Positions 1-10,890 of a stretch of DNA of 64,000 nt are shown here, one piece after another. A program made the translations under genes and the position numbers. Under the pieces are notes generated by a model. That model was not told the DNA's origin and did not search any database. It saw nothing but the letters and a program-made list of their open reading frames with translations. Source of the stretch: Astragalus membranaceus (lineage: Eukaryota > Streptophyta > Magnoliopsida > Fabales > Fabaceae); NCBI GenBank assembly GCA_039519185.1, contig CM076847.1, positions 82,621,100 to 82,685,099 on the forward strand, given 5' to 3'. Each line of letters begins with the position of its first letter. The first letter of the stretch is position 1.

Positions 1-525
1 TATAAATTATTAACTATGAACGAGAGCCCCCTTACCTCATAATTGAAGAACACCTATCTCTTGGTGAGCAAGCTACCATCAAAATTCAGCAACTAAGATC
101 CTCCTCTCCCTCCTTGGTGCATGCGAAATCTTCCTCTCTCTCCTCTAGGGTTTTTGCGCCCTTCTCCTTTCTTCTCTCTCTTAGGGTGTCACGCCTCTCC
201 TCTCTCCAAGCCGTCCCACTCTCTCTATTTTTTTCTAAAGTGTTGGAATGAATCACCAAACCCTAAGTTTGGCATCATATAGGCGCCTAGCTTAATGGAC
301 ATGGGCTTCCACTTAATGACCTAATCATGGGCTTCTCCTAATCCACTTCAACTCGCCACCACCATCTAAACCCAACCCTAGGTCCAATTATCCAAATAAA
401 TAATTCTATTTATTTAACACTCAAAACCCTAAATAATTAATTAAATCAATTAATTAATTATCTCCTACCACCTAAACCTCATTTAATTAACTAGAAAATT
501 AATCTACTATTTTCGGGCTGTTACA
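1..525 (-). mobile_element. Partial chromovirus-like gypsy LTR
   Basis: On the minus strand this stretch begins TGTAACAGCCCG at 525, very like the TGTAACACCCC start of the chromovirus LTR at 41936. It also has an AT-rich block with many TTAATTAA words followed by a pyrimidine/purine-rich stretch (about 100-240), in the same order as that LTR. The rest of the LTR lies left of the window. It abuts an open reverse-transcriptase frame at 526, so it marks an insertion or deletion breakpoint in the pararetrovirus. No internal domain is visible, so the lineage is inferred from the LTR terminus and layout only. Confidence 0.55.
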
Positions 526-1716
526 CCTTGGAGCTGTGCTGGTTTTTATGTAATTAACTCCTCGGAACTAGAGAGAGGAGCCCCAAGATTAGTAATAAAT
601 TACAAACCTCTGAACAAAGTATTACAATGGATTAGGTACCCTATGCCTAACAAGAAAGACCTTATTAACAGATTACATAACGCGTCAGTCTTTTCTAAGT
701 TTGACATGAAGTCCGGATACTACCAAATACAGGTAGAAGAAAAGGACAAATATAAAACAGCCTTTGTAGTTCCTTTTGGACACTACGAATGGAACGTCAT
801 GCCCCAGGGGCTTAAAAATGCCCCTAGTGAATTCCAGCACATTATGAATGATATATTTAATGATTATCAGAAATTCACAATAGTATACTTAGATGATGTT
901 TTAGTATTTTCTAATTCAATAAATCAACACTTTGAACATCTTGATAAGTTCTTTAAGATCATTAAAGATAGCGGTCTAGTAGTTTCAACAAGAAAGATGA
1001 AACTGTTTCAAGCAAACGTTAGGTTCTTAGGTTTTAGCATTTACCAGGGTATGATTACTCCCATTAGCAGGGCCATAGAATTTGGTGAGAAATTCCCAAA
1101 TGAATTAAAGGATAAAACCCAGTTACAAAGATTCTTAGGATGTGTGAATTATGTAGCCGACTTCATCCCTAACCTCAGAACAATATGTATACCTCTCTTC
1201 AAAAGACTCAAAAAGAACCCGCCTCCATGGGACGAGTCCATGAGTGAGAGCATAAGGACTTTAAAAAACATAGTTAAAAAATTACCCTGCTTAGGAATCC
1301 CAGATCCCCAAGCTTTCTTAATAGTTGAGACAGACGCCTCAGGGCTAGGATATGGAGGAATATTAAAACAGGTTTTACCAGGAAGTCAAAAGGAACAGGT
1401 AGTAAGATATTACTCTGAAACTTGGAATACAGCCCAGTTAAACTATAGCACTATTAAACAAGAGATTTTAACTATAGTATTTTGTATTACTAAATTTCAA
1501 GATGACCTATTTTATAAAAATTTTTTATTAAAAACCGATTGCAAAGCAGCAAAAGATGTTTTACAAAAGGATGTTAAAAACTTAGTTTCAAAACATATAT
1601 TTGCCAGATGGCAATCACTACTTTCGTGTTTTGAATTTGATATTGAACATATTAAAGGAGAAAAGAACTCTTTACCAGATTTTCTTACCAGAGAATTTTT
1701 ACAGGGAAGAACATGA
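526..1716 (+). pseudogene. Pararetroviral reverse transcriptase-RNase H (5'-truncated)
   Basis: The frame is open from 526, cut by the gypsy LTR, to the TGA at 1714-1716; the first Met is at 643. It shows the RT catalytic box YLDDVLVF (about nt 886-910), the upstream FDMKSGYYQI block, the thumb and connection region (FLGF near 1030, LQRFLG near 1125), and an RNase H with the ETDAS box (about nt 1327) and a C-terminal HIKGEKNSLPDFLTREF block. The order RT then RNase H with no integrase behind it separates this from Ty3/gypsy pol and points to Caulimoviridae. The remaining 397 codons carry no stop or frameshift, but the protein cannot be whole because everything before the RT fingers is lost. 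Confidence 0.85.
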
Positions 1717-2836
1717 GTCGAAGTAAAGATAAATACGGACCTCCTCACGAGGATCCCAAAAGCACTAAAGAAAAAGGTACTTCTTCAAAAATCATTACTG
1801 CAAAGCAGGTATTACAGTCCCCTTCCCCTTCTCCTTCAAAACAGAACCAGAACCGGTTCACACCATTAACACCATTAGCATTACCATCCTTTTACCCTAG
1901 GGCACCAACTGGCACACCTAGAGCATTAATGCCTCCCCTACAATCTCAATTAGTCTCTCCTTCTACCTTCTATGCCTTAAGGGCTTCCTCTTCTTTCAAT
2001 AACCCTGTTAAACCACTACCTTTCTATACACCCCCATCAGACCTCTCATGTCCATACATAGACAAAGATTACAAAAAGATACTATTCCTAATAGAGCCCG
2101 AATATCAGAAAGAAACCATTAGACAAATTATTCCTAGCTTCTTTCCCCTGGCTTTCACTTTCTCCCTCAAACATTAGAAAAGGCCAGAACCTTCTACGAA
2201 TACATATTAGTAGACACGGATTCAATAGAATTAACTCATACTCCTGATAAAAAGATCCCAGGAAAAATCTTGTTTTCAAAATTTAAAATATTAAAGGTAC
2301 TATCACCTACTGAATGGAAAAGTCATCCCTGTTCCAGCACTAAGTTTTCCAGGCAGTTCAGGCCACAACATTACAATTATTATGATTATATGGATGCCTG
2401 GCATTACATGTTATTATTAGAACTAGGCGATCATTCTTGGTTCATATGGTTCAAGAAAGAAATAACATTAAATTTCCCTCTATGGTTCATTAAATGGTTC
2501 AACGAGTGGGGTCCAGACCCAAATATCTACCCTGACTTTGCCAACGAAGCATTTCAACAATTCAACAAAGAGTTAAATTTGCCAGATTACTTCAAAGTTC
2601 TAGCCTTTCATGCTAGCTTTGGAATATCATGGATTACATCGTGGGACTACAAAATAGAGCAAGTCCCAGATAGTGAATTAACTTGGATCGTAAGATTCGT
2701 TAAGACCAAGTGGTGGAATAAGTATAACCCAGAACTAATTAAAAACTCGGTTCTCCAAGAATGGTTCCAAAAGAATCCCTCATTAATAATACAACCCAAA
2801 GACAACCCTAAAGAGTGCCAATTCTTAGCAGAGTAA
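1713..2836 (+). pseudogene. Pararetroviral second ORF, frameshifted
   Basis: The start codon overlaps the polymerase stop as ATGA (1713-1716), a layout that suits termination-reinitiation. The first frame runs to TAG at 2175-2177. The frame used by the open stretch 2270-2836 can be followed back without a stop to about 2150, so one protein of about 370 residues has been split by an indel near 2130-2165. The first half is rich in Ser, Pro and Lys. The second half is rich in Trp and aromatic residues, with a conserved-looking segment around AFHASFGISWI (about nt 2608-2640). Its role is unknown. By position it matches the second ORF of florendoviruses (inference). Confidence 0.6.
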
Positions 2837-2845
2837 ACTAAGATA

Positions 2846-2995
2846 ATGGCAGAATTATCATCAACATCAGATAAGAAAACCTTCTTCAAAAGATTACAGG
2901 CAACATTATCTGAATCAGACATTAACCAAGAAGATAAGTCCTCTGAAGGGTCCTCTCATAGCTTTATAGCTATCAACGATGACGACTTCTTCTAA
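2846..2995 (+). CDS. Small acidic ORF after the viral second ORF
   Basis: A 49-codon frame from ATG 2846 to TAA 2993-2995, nine bases after the previous stop. It is Ser-, Asp- and Glu-rich and ends in DDDFF. Its tight spacing after the second ORF is the only sign that it may have been expressed from the viral RNA. No family is recognised, and chance cannot be excluded at this length. Confidence 0.3.
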   Translation: MAELSSTSDKKTFFKRLQATLSESDINQEDKSSEGSSHSFIAINDDDFF

Positions 2996-3026
2996 ATCAT
3001 TAAAGACAAGACAAGACAGCACCATG

Positions 3027-3040
3027 TGACGAACACGTCA
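3027..3040. promoter_or_regulatory. as-1-like TGACG palindrome
   Basis: TGACG (3027-3031) and its inverse CGTCA (3036-3040) are separated by four bases. Paired TGACG motifs bound by TGA-type bZIP factors are known in the caulimoviral 35S promoter (as-1). Here the pair is inverted and lies about 210 bp upstream of the TATA box, farther than in the classic promoter. Function is inferred. Confidence 0.45.
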
Positions 3041-3247
3041 CCAGACAGCATTATCTCTGCATTTTCAAACAAAGCAAGATTCCGTTCAAAAAGCACCAGC
3101 ACTATCTTTACTTTATTAAAGAAGTTTGTTTTATTAGCAATGTTTGTTTTATTAAGCAATTATTAAAACAGCTGTATAAGATGACCGGCAGCTAAAGGAT
3201 CACCGACAACTGTAGGTAATCATGTAAACAGAGCCCACTCCTTCACT

Positions 3248-3254
3248 TATAAAA
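3248..3254 (+). promoter_or_regulatory. 35S-like TATA box
   Basis: TATAAAA followed by GGAAGGCTCTTCATT, within the non-coding part of the pararetrovirus and downstream of its last ORF. Its position and the purine-rich sequence just after it resemble the pregenomic RNA promoters of caulimovirids. Transcription would start around 3275-3285. Confidence 0.55.
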
Positions 3255-3393
3255 GGAAGGCTCTTCATTAGTTTAGGGACACGCTTTACTTACGCATATA
3301 CTCTATATCTCATCACTTCTCTCTGATCAAGGAAACTCTGTATGACACTTTGATTAAAGACTCAATATCTCTTTAAGTTATTTCAAAATGATT

Positions 3394-3399
3394 AATAAA
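3394..3399 (+). terminator. Pararetroviral poly(A) signal
   Basis: AATAAA about 115-120 bp downstream of the expected 35S-type start. Caulimovirid RNAs are terminally redundant and polyadenylated shortly after their own start site, and this spacing fits that. Confidence 0.4.
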
Positions 3400-3694
3400 A
3401 GTATGTCCGTTTCTTATTATCTATAATCAAATGGATAAAATTACAAGTATGCCTTTTTATTCTTTGTATTTCTTTCAATTAGTTTTTCAAATTACGTTCT
3501 TATTAACAACAAAACTAGATTGGTTTTTAGGTGATTTATGTTTATTTTCTGATTTCGGATTATACAATAGTTTAGCCGTTGAGCTATATTACTCTATTAT
3601 GTATCCACAAAATTATAATCACTTTGTTTTCCACTTTATTTATGAGGTAACTGCTCGTATTGGTCCCTTGTGTTATGTACCCAGAACAATTATG

Positions 3695-3696
<2 letters not shown>

Positions 3697-3771
<75 letters not shown>
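3697..3771. repeat. (TA)n microsatellite
   Basis: About 75 bp of uninterrupted TA dinucleotide. It lies right of the pararetrovirus and is read as an artificial Ile-Tyr run in the frame 3431-3949. Confidence 0.95.
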
Positions 3772-3774
<3 letters not shown>

Positions 3775-4361
3775 TGAAAGAAGCCAAAGAAGAAATGGAA
3801 AAAGGAAAATACTAGACAAAGTTACTCTCTTCTCTCCAATTCTCAAGTTCGCTAGAAAGTCGGGATTGTCGGTATCTTCCTACGCGCCATGGCGCACACA
3901 CACAAGCGCATATGTATATATAAATTTGTGTTATCTTTGTACACAGTGAGACAACAAAACTTATGATTGATTGATAAATGAATTACTATTTTGACACCCT
4001 TAGAGACAATTGGAAAAATTGAAAAAAAAAAATAGTAAATCCAAAAGTAAGAGTTCATATATTATTATATCAAACAACTTAGTCACCACAAATTAGTGAG
4101 TGTGGTCATCATCCTTTACTCCAAAAGCATACAAAGAAAAGTAAATCCTATAATGATGTACATTGTAGGCTAATGTAGAGCCATACAATATTGATTAATG
4201 AAGACAACACATGAGCAAATGAAGCTTAGGTTGCTAGGCTTACCATATCTCAAGAAATAATATAAAATTAATCACAAAAAAGGGCCAAAACCTCCAGCTT
4301 CTTGATCTAGCTCGCAAAAAGCCATTCTGAAAAGAAAAAGAAAGGAAGTTGTGTTTCAAGT
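3772..4361. other. Intergenic, downstream of the ROH1-like gene
   Basis: No gene seen. AT-rich sequence that should contain the 3' untranslated region of the minus-strand ROH1-like gene next to 4361. A TG/CA-rich patch sits near 3897-3920. Confidence 0.6.
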
Positions 4362-5546
4362 TTACACAGCGGGTGTAGACATTTTCCCAGCTTGGTCCAA
4401 CACATGAAGAAACTCAGCCCTGCTCCGGACAAGCCTGTGAAAGACCTCTCTAATCTGCATCTGCAAGGGTTCCAACCCTTCTTCCATCTTCCTGCAAATA
4501 TCTGCCAACTCCTCCACCTGAGTTTTCACCTCATTCAAACGCTCAGTATCAGCAGGAAACTGGAACGACTCAACAAAATCTATAAGAGACTGCCCCAACT
4601 TCTCCATCTTCTGCATCTCTTCCAACAGCCCAACAGACCCTTTCTTTTCCTTCTTCTTCCACTCCTCCGCAATCTTTTCCTGCAACCCAATCATGGGTTG
4701 GGCCCAAGACAATTGCCTCTGAAATGGCAAATGAGTTCCCAACCCATTCCTCTCTTGACACGGAATCGACGCAACAAGAGTCCACATAACAAACACCAAT
4801 ACGGAACTCATTATATAAAGAGGCATAGACAGCCCAGAGGACTCATTGCCACGTGGCACAACCAAATTAGAAGACATGGCGTGGACTTGTTTTGCCGCAG
4901 ACCAGTTCCTAGCCATTGTCCATGACACTGATCGCAAGCTTCCAGCACCACGTTCCTTATTGTTGGCATTCCCACCTCTTCTCCCAAAGGATCTGCTTCT
5001 TTCAGTTCCCTTTGAGGTGCCACAATCTTTATCCTCGTGCATTATCGCCGCCACGAGGGAGTTCAGAGCCTTCTTCGCACGACGAACCTGGCCATCGCCC
5101 ATGGGTCTAGGTTCAAGAGCAGCGATGACAATTTCAGCAAGCCTTTTAAGGTTCTTGATGGCATCGAGGCCGAGGGAGACAGCATTGCATATGTCGAGGG
5201 CTTTAACGACACGGTCAAGGAGCTCGGGAAGAAGCCTGTCAAGAGGTGGTTTGGATATCTGGGAAGGGTCACGGCCCATCATGACAACGGCTTTGAATTC
5301 AGCTTCGCAACAGAGGAGCTCATCGAGGAGCTTTCTGAGCCAGCCGATGGAAAGGAGAGAGTCACCAATGGGTTCTTCTGTCGTGGATGATAAGAGATCA
5401 GAGAATCGATCGCCAACATGCTTTTGGAAAAGTTCAAGGTCTTCTAGCTCTGTGTCATGGCTACCGTCCATTGACATCACCTGGTTTCTTCGAATGCTTA
5501 TTCGGCCCAGAAATGAGCTTTGATTATTCTCTGTCGTTGCAGGCAT
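4362..5546 (-). CDS. ROH1/BYPASS1-like protein
   Basis: An intronless 394-residue protein starting MPATTENNQSSFLGR. It is recognised as the plant ROH1-like (DUF793) family, whose Arabidopsis founder ROH1 binds the exocyst subunit EXO70A1 and is related to BPS1. The N-terminal helical part (about 30-170) includes SIGWLRKLLDELLCCEAEFK. A low-complexity basic Ser/Arg linker (about 175-215) follows, then a hydrophobic segment (about 242-262). The C-terminal half (285-385) is strongly helical and charged, as expected for coiled coils. Length and order match the family. The start is the first ATG of the frame, with a TATA-like box about 130 bp upstream. A 225-codon frame on the other strand is a shadow. 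The exocyst link is family knowledge, not visible here. Confidence 0.85.
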   Translation of the reverse strand: MPATTENNQSSFLGRISIRRNQVMSMDGSHDTELEDLELFQKHVGDRFSDLLSSTTEEPIGDSLLSIGWLRKLLDELLCCEAEFKAVVMMGRDPSQISKPPLDRLLPELLDRVVKALDICNAVSLGLDAIKNLKRLAEIVIAALEPRPMGDGQVRRAKKALNSLVAAIMHEDKDCGTSKGTERSRSFGRRGGNANNKERGAGSLRSVSWTMARNWSAAKQVHAMSSNLVVPRGNESSGLSMPLYIMSSVLVFVMWTLVASIPCQERNGLGTHLPFQRQLSWAQPMIGLQEKIAEEWKKKEKKGSVGLLEEMQKMEKLGQSLIDFVESFQFPADTERLNEVKTQVEELADICRKMEEGLEPLQMQIREVFHRLVRSRAEFLHVLDQAGKMSTPAV

Positions 5547-5672
5547 TTTTTCGTTCAGCGAAGGATACGATAATGTGATAAGAAAATGACAAAGAGAAAG
5601 AAAGGAATGAGGGGTCTAAGACAAAAGGAAAGATGTAAAAGGAAAAACGTTGGTTGGCGTTAGTTTTAGAAG

Positions 5673-5680
5673 TTATATAT
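5673..5680 (-). promoter_or_regulatory. Candidate TATA box of the ROH1-like gene
   Basis: ATATATAA on the minus strand, about 127 bp upstream of the start codon at 5546. The leader between them is purine-rich (AAAGAGAAAG words). Spacing is plausible; no other core element was recognised. Confidence 0.4.
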
Positions 5681-5699
5681 GCCCGCGTTTTAAGGGGAG

Positions 5700-7574
5700 T
5701 GATTGAGGTTGTCTAGGACCAGAGACTGTTTCTCTCCTTTTTCTTTTCTTGTTTCTTTTCTTTTTTTGGGTTTACGTTGATTTGGTATTAATTATATACT
5801 TATTTTCCCATTATGTCCATCCTCTGTTGCACAATTACTAGACAAATTATGAAATTTTGATAAATACACACTCATTTCTGCTTCGCTTGCTTAAAAAATA
5901 ATGGCTAACATTTTATGTACCAAGAATTTATAGCTTGTTATTTTAACTTATCTATATATAAATTTGTGTGCATGCATGCATACATACATACATATGTTGG
6001 CTGTCGTCATCTATGGAGAGCAAGAGTGATGCGATGAAGGTGGATTTATTTTGGTCAATGAAGCATTTTATTCATTCACACAGGCTAAAATGTCGTAACA
6101 TTAAGCGATATCAAAAAATAAAACGTAAGCACTTGAATTGTTCCTGAATTACAAATTTTCATAATTCTATACTTATTCATGTCATAAGTAAACCATATAA
6201 CACCCAACTATTGATAGGAAAACCATCCCTGATCTAGTGACTTGGTAGGTGGACAAAGGAAAAATTCAGTCAAAGAAAGCACATACCACTCCGCTTGGGC
6301 ATGTGATCATCCATGTTCTCCTTGTTGAAACTAATCATTGTTCATCATATATAATATTTGGATACAAGTTCCCACCAAACCAAACCAAAACACGTAAGTC
6401 GTGGCAATAAGGAATCCCAAAGGGCCAAGCTCTAAAGACTAATAACCCATGACCCCCTTTGAGTAAAAATAGGTCACAAGCACACAACGAAAGTATCAAC
6501 CAAGTAGTGCCCGAAATATGAAAATACCTTTGTAACGTTGCAACAGAGAGTCATCGTTGCAACGTTGTTGATCGGCCTTTGCGTCCCTTGTTTGAGGAGT
6601 TGCCATCCCTTTTCAATGGGTTCCTTGAGCTCTCCATCTACACGATCAAAATCAAGCAGTGCTAACCCATTTGTTATCCAATCAAAACCACGAGACATGA
6701 TGCCGATCCAAGGGAAGTAAGACACATAAGGCCAGACACCATTATGTTATACGTCACTTAAAAATGACTTGAACAAAATGACCCGTATAGGGAATAAAAA
6801 GGTATGCGACGGTTAAAAGATGAGGTGTGAGAAGAGGTAGCCTAGATGCAGATGTTGCAAGAAGGGAGACCCTCTGGTGACTTCTATGACGGTGGGTGAA
6901 CAAGAGTGGCTTAGGTGGTAGTGGGCAATTGGGGTTTTGGTGGCGCAATTGCCCCAAAAAGAGGGTTTTCTAAAAAGAGTTCCATGACTTCGTCCTTTGA
7001 ATCAAAAGGATCATATGTTTCAAACGCACAACGTTTATTCAAATAAAACCATTCTCTCACGTGTTTTAGAGATGATACGATTGCTATGTAATCTTTAAAA
7101 AATTCCAAAATTATAACGCAACTATGTACTTGACAAGTGAGACCCTTTTTCTAGGTACGTAGTTGCGACGTTGTGCATGTTTGATTCCACTTTTGAAGTC
7201 AAAAGTGATTCAGAGACATAAATTGTTTTTGCCTATAAAAATTGATCATAACTTGAAGTTAGAGTTTGTAATTTTTGCTTTGAAAAGTGATTTTTACTCC
7301 CAACTTTTTAATGTTTAACTAATTAACTTTTACACGAAAACAAAAAAACAAAAACTAATTAACTTATACACGAATTCATCCAAACATAAACCAATTTACA
7401 TCCAACTCACTTTTATTCAAAATCAACCCGGTCAAAATTATTATTCACCGTCGTAGAATCAAATGCACACTTGGCGTACCGAGAAGAGAAGAATTAGAAT
7501 CTTAAACAACTCTCACATGATGTTTTTAAAACTATTTTAAATTTCTAATTGAGAAAACACGAGCCACGTGATTA
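5700..7574. other. Intergenic, no supported gene
   Basis: AT-rich sequence with a short CATG/CATA repeat near 5972-5996. Short minus-strand frames at 6474-6725, 6754-6957 and 6911-7108 have no recognised domain, no coherent splice chain and no family resemblance that I can name. They could be remnants of an old insertion or gene fragment. Confidence 0.5.
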
Positions 7575-7579
7575 GTAAG

Positions 7580-7936
7580 TGTTCCGGACTGGGCCCGAAT
7601 TATCGGACCTCTATTGGGTCGCGATATTGAGGCCCAACGCCATTAATGGTCGTTATGTATCCAATAGCCACGATTTGTCAGTTACAAATCGGACGGTGCT
7701 GCGTTGGAGAGATAGCACCATCCCGACATCTATAAATGCGGATTAACATTGTATTCCAGGTACACACATTCTAATACAAACTTGCAATTGACTTCACTCT
7801 ACTGACTTGAGCGTCGGAGTGTCTTTGCAGGTACCCCCCCCCCCTCCGAGATTGGAGCTCCGAGGCACAAGTTGGTCAAGAACACACTGCCGACTGTCTT
7901 TGATCGAATTCCGATCTTGAGATAAGGTACAGAACA
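7580..7936 (+). repeat. 5' LTR of the gag-only gypsy element
   Basis: Starts TGTTCCGGACTGGGCC and ends GTACAGAACA. It contains a TATA-like CTATAAATG near 7730 and a C-run at about 7838. It aligns over its whole length with 12571-12930. Confidence 0.9.
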
Positions 7937-7992
7937 TTGGCGACCATAGTGGGAGTACTCATTGCTTTCACCTTTTCACTCCTTGAGTAACG

Positions 7993-9222
7993 ATGGCTCC
8001 TTTGGGACGACCTAGAATCATTACTCAGCCTCAGAGCGCTGGCCAGGGTTCAACCCGGCCGCAACCTACCCCAGAAGGAGTTGATGTAACCCTTCCTCTT
8101 ACCTCGGGACAAATTCAACTCCCTCCTCCGTCAAACAACTCGGGACAGAATCGTCTCCCTCCCCCACCAGAGGCGGTTCCGGTTCCAACAACTCGTACAT
8201 TTGCCGAATCAACAAGCTTAGGCCGACAATCAGCAGGAGATTCACATCTCTCAAATGGAGGCAGAGCTTGCTGCAGTCCGAGCTCATACCATCCCGGATC
8301 GGCAATCTCCTCGTCGTCATTCCCCTCGTCACGGAACATCAGGTTCTAGGCGACATCGCTCTCCGGCTTGGAGGAGGCATCATCACTGTGCCCCTCCTCG
8401 TCGCAAAAGAGGTCGAGCTTCTCGAACTCCTCCAAGCTGAAGGGGCCGAGGATCTCGAACTCCACCAAGTTTGTCCCCATCATTTCTGGACTATTCGTCT
8501 TATCCTGAAGAATCTTCGGAGCGTAGCTCGTCCTTAGCATCGTCATCACCTTGCCGACGTTCTAGAAGCCGGGTTAGATCCCCGGGGCATGAACGCCGGC
8601 GATCACATTCTGGGAGATCACCAGGTTGGTATCAATACCGAGATTCACTTGAGAGAAGTAGATCTTCTAGACGCCAAGGTCCCTTCACTAGCAGAATTGA
8701 AAACTGCCCGATTCCGTGGCACTTAGAGAAACCACCAGAGCTGAAGATGTACGATGGCATTGGTGGTGATCCTGATAATCACCTAGACTATTTCGAGCTG
8801 ATGATGCAATATCGTAATGCTCGAGAAGAGATTAAATGTAAGATTTTTCCTCTGACCTTAGAAGTCGGCTTTGGGATGGTTTAGGGGGCTCAGATAAAAC
8901 TCTATATCATCGTGGGACCAGTTGGCGAAAATGTTTTCTGCCCACTTTGCCCACCCAAAGAAGAAGCCAAAATCAACTGAGGTACTTAAAGCAATCCGTC
9001 AGGGCGAGAATGAGTCTCTCCGAGACTATATTGAAAGGTTTAACAAAGAAGCTTCGGCGATCCAAAATTTGGAGGATAAGTTCCGACTTTACTTCATGAA
9101 GGACAGTGTGTGGAAAGGAAGCCTTTTCCAAGTCAGCATCGAGGTTCATAAACCTCGGAACCTCGCAAGTTCCTCCGGAGGTCTCAAAGGTACATTGACT
9201 ATGAAAACGAAGATGTGGCCAG
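7993..9222 (+). pseudogene. Ty3/gypsy gag, several frameshifts
   Basis: The start is MAPLGRPRIITQPQSAG at 7993, just after the primer-binding site. Coding resemblance then jumps between frames (7993-8349, 8255-8440, 8471-8884, 8922-9222). The middle is Ser/Arg-rich. The retrotransposon gag core is seen in PIPWHLEKPPELKMYDGIGG (near 8710-8770) and in AIRQGENESLRDYIERFNKE (near 8990-9050). It is cut at 9222 by the inserted LTR. At least three frame breaks make it non-functional. Confidence 0.75.
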
Positions 9223-10890
9223 TGTTGGACTATATGATAACCTTAGAGGGGGGTGAATAAGGTTATATGCAGAACTTGAATTCTTTTCAGTTTTCAAAAA
9301 CTTTTACAATGCTAGTTTAAATCAGATGCGAAAACTAAGATTTAAACTATATGCATTGACTAAGCAGACTTTACTTATGACAGATTATTCACAGTTGCAA
9401 TATTACGCTAACGGTTCAGTAATCAGATTTCTCGATATACATATATTTATATGCAGCGTAATGATATCAAATATAACTATAAACAGATATGAACAATAAC
9501 GAAAGTAAAGAGAGAGGGATAGAGATACACCAGGATTTTTACGAGGTTCGGGATAAAAGCCCTACGTCCTCGACCTCAGGCTTTGCAACCTTTGGACTTG
9601 CTGACAACCACTATATGATGTAGAATGTTTTACAAACAAGTAACTTCAAATAGCAAATCCCAATTTCCCCAAATTGAGAACCCGAGCTCCCCGCTAAGGA
9701 TTTCACAACCGCTTCAATCTCCCTGATTGAACGACCCAAGAACGCTTCCCAGGATTTCACAATAACCACTTCAGTCTCCCCGATTGAACGATCCAAGATC
9801 ACCTCCCAGGATTTCAAACCAACTCAATCTCCCAGATTGAGAGACCCAAGAACACTTCCCAGGATTTCAACCCAACTCAATCTCCCAGATTGAGAGACCC
9901 AAGAACACGTCCCAGGATTTCTAAGCCACCACGAATATAGATCAATACAATATAGAAACTATGAACCAATCACTCCAGCAGAATAACAATATAGTAGAGA
10001 AAGTGATGATTGGTTTTGAAATGAAGAATTTTAACAAAAGATTTGACAATGAAAGCTCTTTTTCTCTTTTCTATTGATTTGAAAATGTGTGAAGAAGAGA
10101 AGTGTAGTGGTGTGTTTGATTTTGAGATTCAAGGTCCCTATTTATAGAAAATGTCAAAAATTGACCGTTGGACTAAAACACACTATGTTGAAATCGATTA
10201 TGAGCTTTGAAGTTGTAGAAGGCATAATCGATTCTTTGCCTTTAGAAAGGAATGTATTGTAATTGATTCTTTGCTTAAAACAAGGAGTGAGTAATCGATT
10301 CTTGGCTTTTAGAAAATAATGGAAATCGATTTCATGCTTAGTTGAATGAAGCTCATAATCGATTCTTTGCTTAGGCTTAAGTATAGCATAAATCGATTAT
10401 GTGCTTCTCAATAGATTATGAAATAGATTATGTGCTTCTCAATAGATCATGAAATAGATTACATGCTTAACAATGGCTTAGGAAATTGATTCTTTGCTTC
10501 AACAATAGATTAGGAAATCGATTGTTCTCTTTCATTTGGAGTTAGAAATCGATTTTAAACAACAATGAGACCATGTAGAAATCGATTATTTACTTTTAAA
10601 AAGCTTTCCCATGTTGTGTGCCTTTCACATGCATGCATGCATTTGACTAAAATATTTTTCAAAGGCTTTTAACACAACAATTTTATTTTTAAAAACATTT
10701 TTAAAAACATCATCTCTCTTCTAATAAATGTCATAAAGCTGAAGGGATAGGATCTTACATTTGAGTCCTATCAAAAGCAGATAAACAATTAGGTCTTCAA
10801 CTTCATTGTTGCTTCTTCTGCAAGCCATTTCACTTTAGTCTCTGCTCTTTGATTTAGTCCCTGTTCTTTGATTTTGTCCCTGTTCTTGTT
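9223..10890 (-). mobile_element. Truncated SIRE-like copia LTR
   Basis: Starts TGTTGGACTATATG and shares the layout of the LTRs at 46631 and 53817: the AGAGGGGGGTGAATAAGG block, GAGGTTCGGGATAAAA-GCCCTACGTCCTCG (near 9544), repeated ATTGAGAGACCCAAGAACAC / CCCAGGATTTC units (9660-9920), then scattered AATCGATT words (10193-10590). The last about 100 bp expected from those LTRs are missing, and sequence of another LTR begins. The minus strand is inferred by analogy with the complete element at 46.6-55.7 kb. The right boundary is approximate. Confidence 0.65.

Larger units (their letters stand above)
526..3430 (+). mobile_element. Endogenous pararetrovirus (Caulimoviridae), 5'-truncated
   Basis: An old genomic copy of a plant pararetrovirus. 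It keeps in order the 3' part of the polymerase ORF (RT and RNase H), an overlapping second ORF, a small acidic ORF, and a non-coding region with a 35S-like promoter and a poly(A) signal. There is no integrase, as expected for caulimovirids, and no LTR of its own. A large ORF followed by one downstream ORF of about 370 codons fits florendovirus-type genomes; that genus call is inference. Movement, coat and protease regions are missing because the copy is cut at 525. The right edge is uncertain and may lie anywhere from 3400 to 3690. Confidence 0.8.

Noticed and set aside
3431..3949. 172-codon plus-strand frame
   Set aside because: Half of it is the (TA)n microsatellite read as Ile-Tyr; the remainder has no recognised domain.
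4846..5523. 225-codon plus-strand frame opposite the ROH1-like gene
   Set aside because: Antisense shadow of a recognised gene; Ser/Arg-rich composition from reading the complement.
6474..7108. Minus-strand frames that might form a gene
   Set aside because: No domain, no consistent splice sites and no long frame; kept only as unexplained intergenic sequence.
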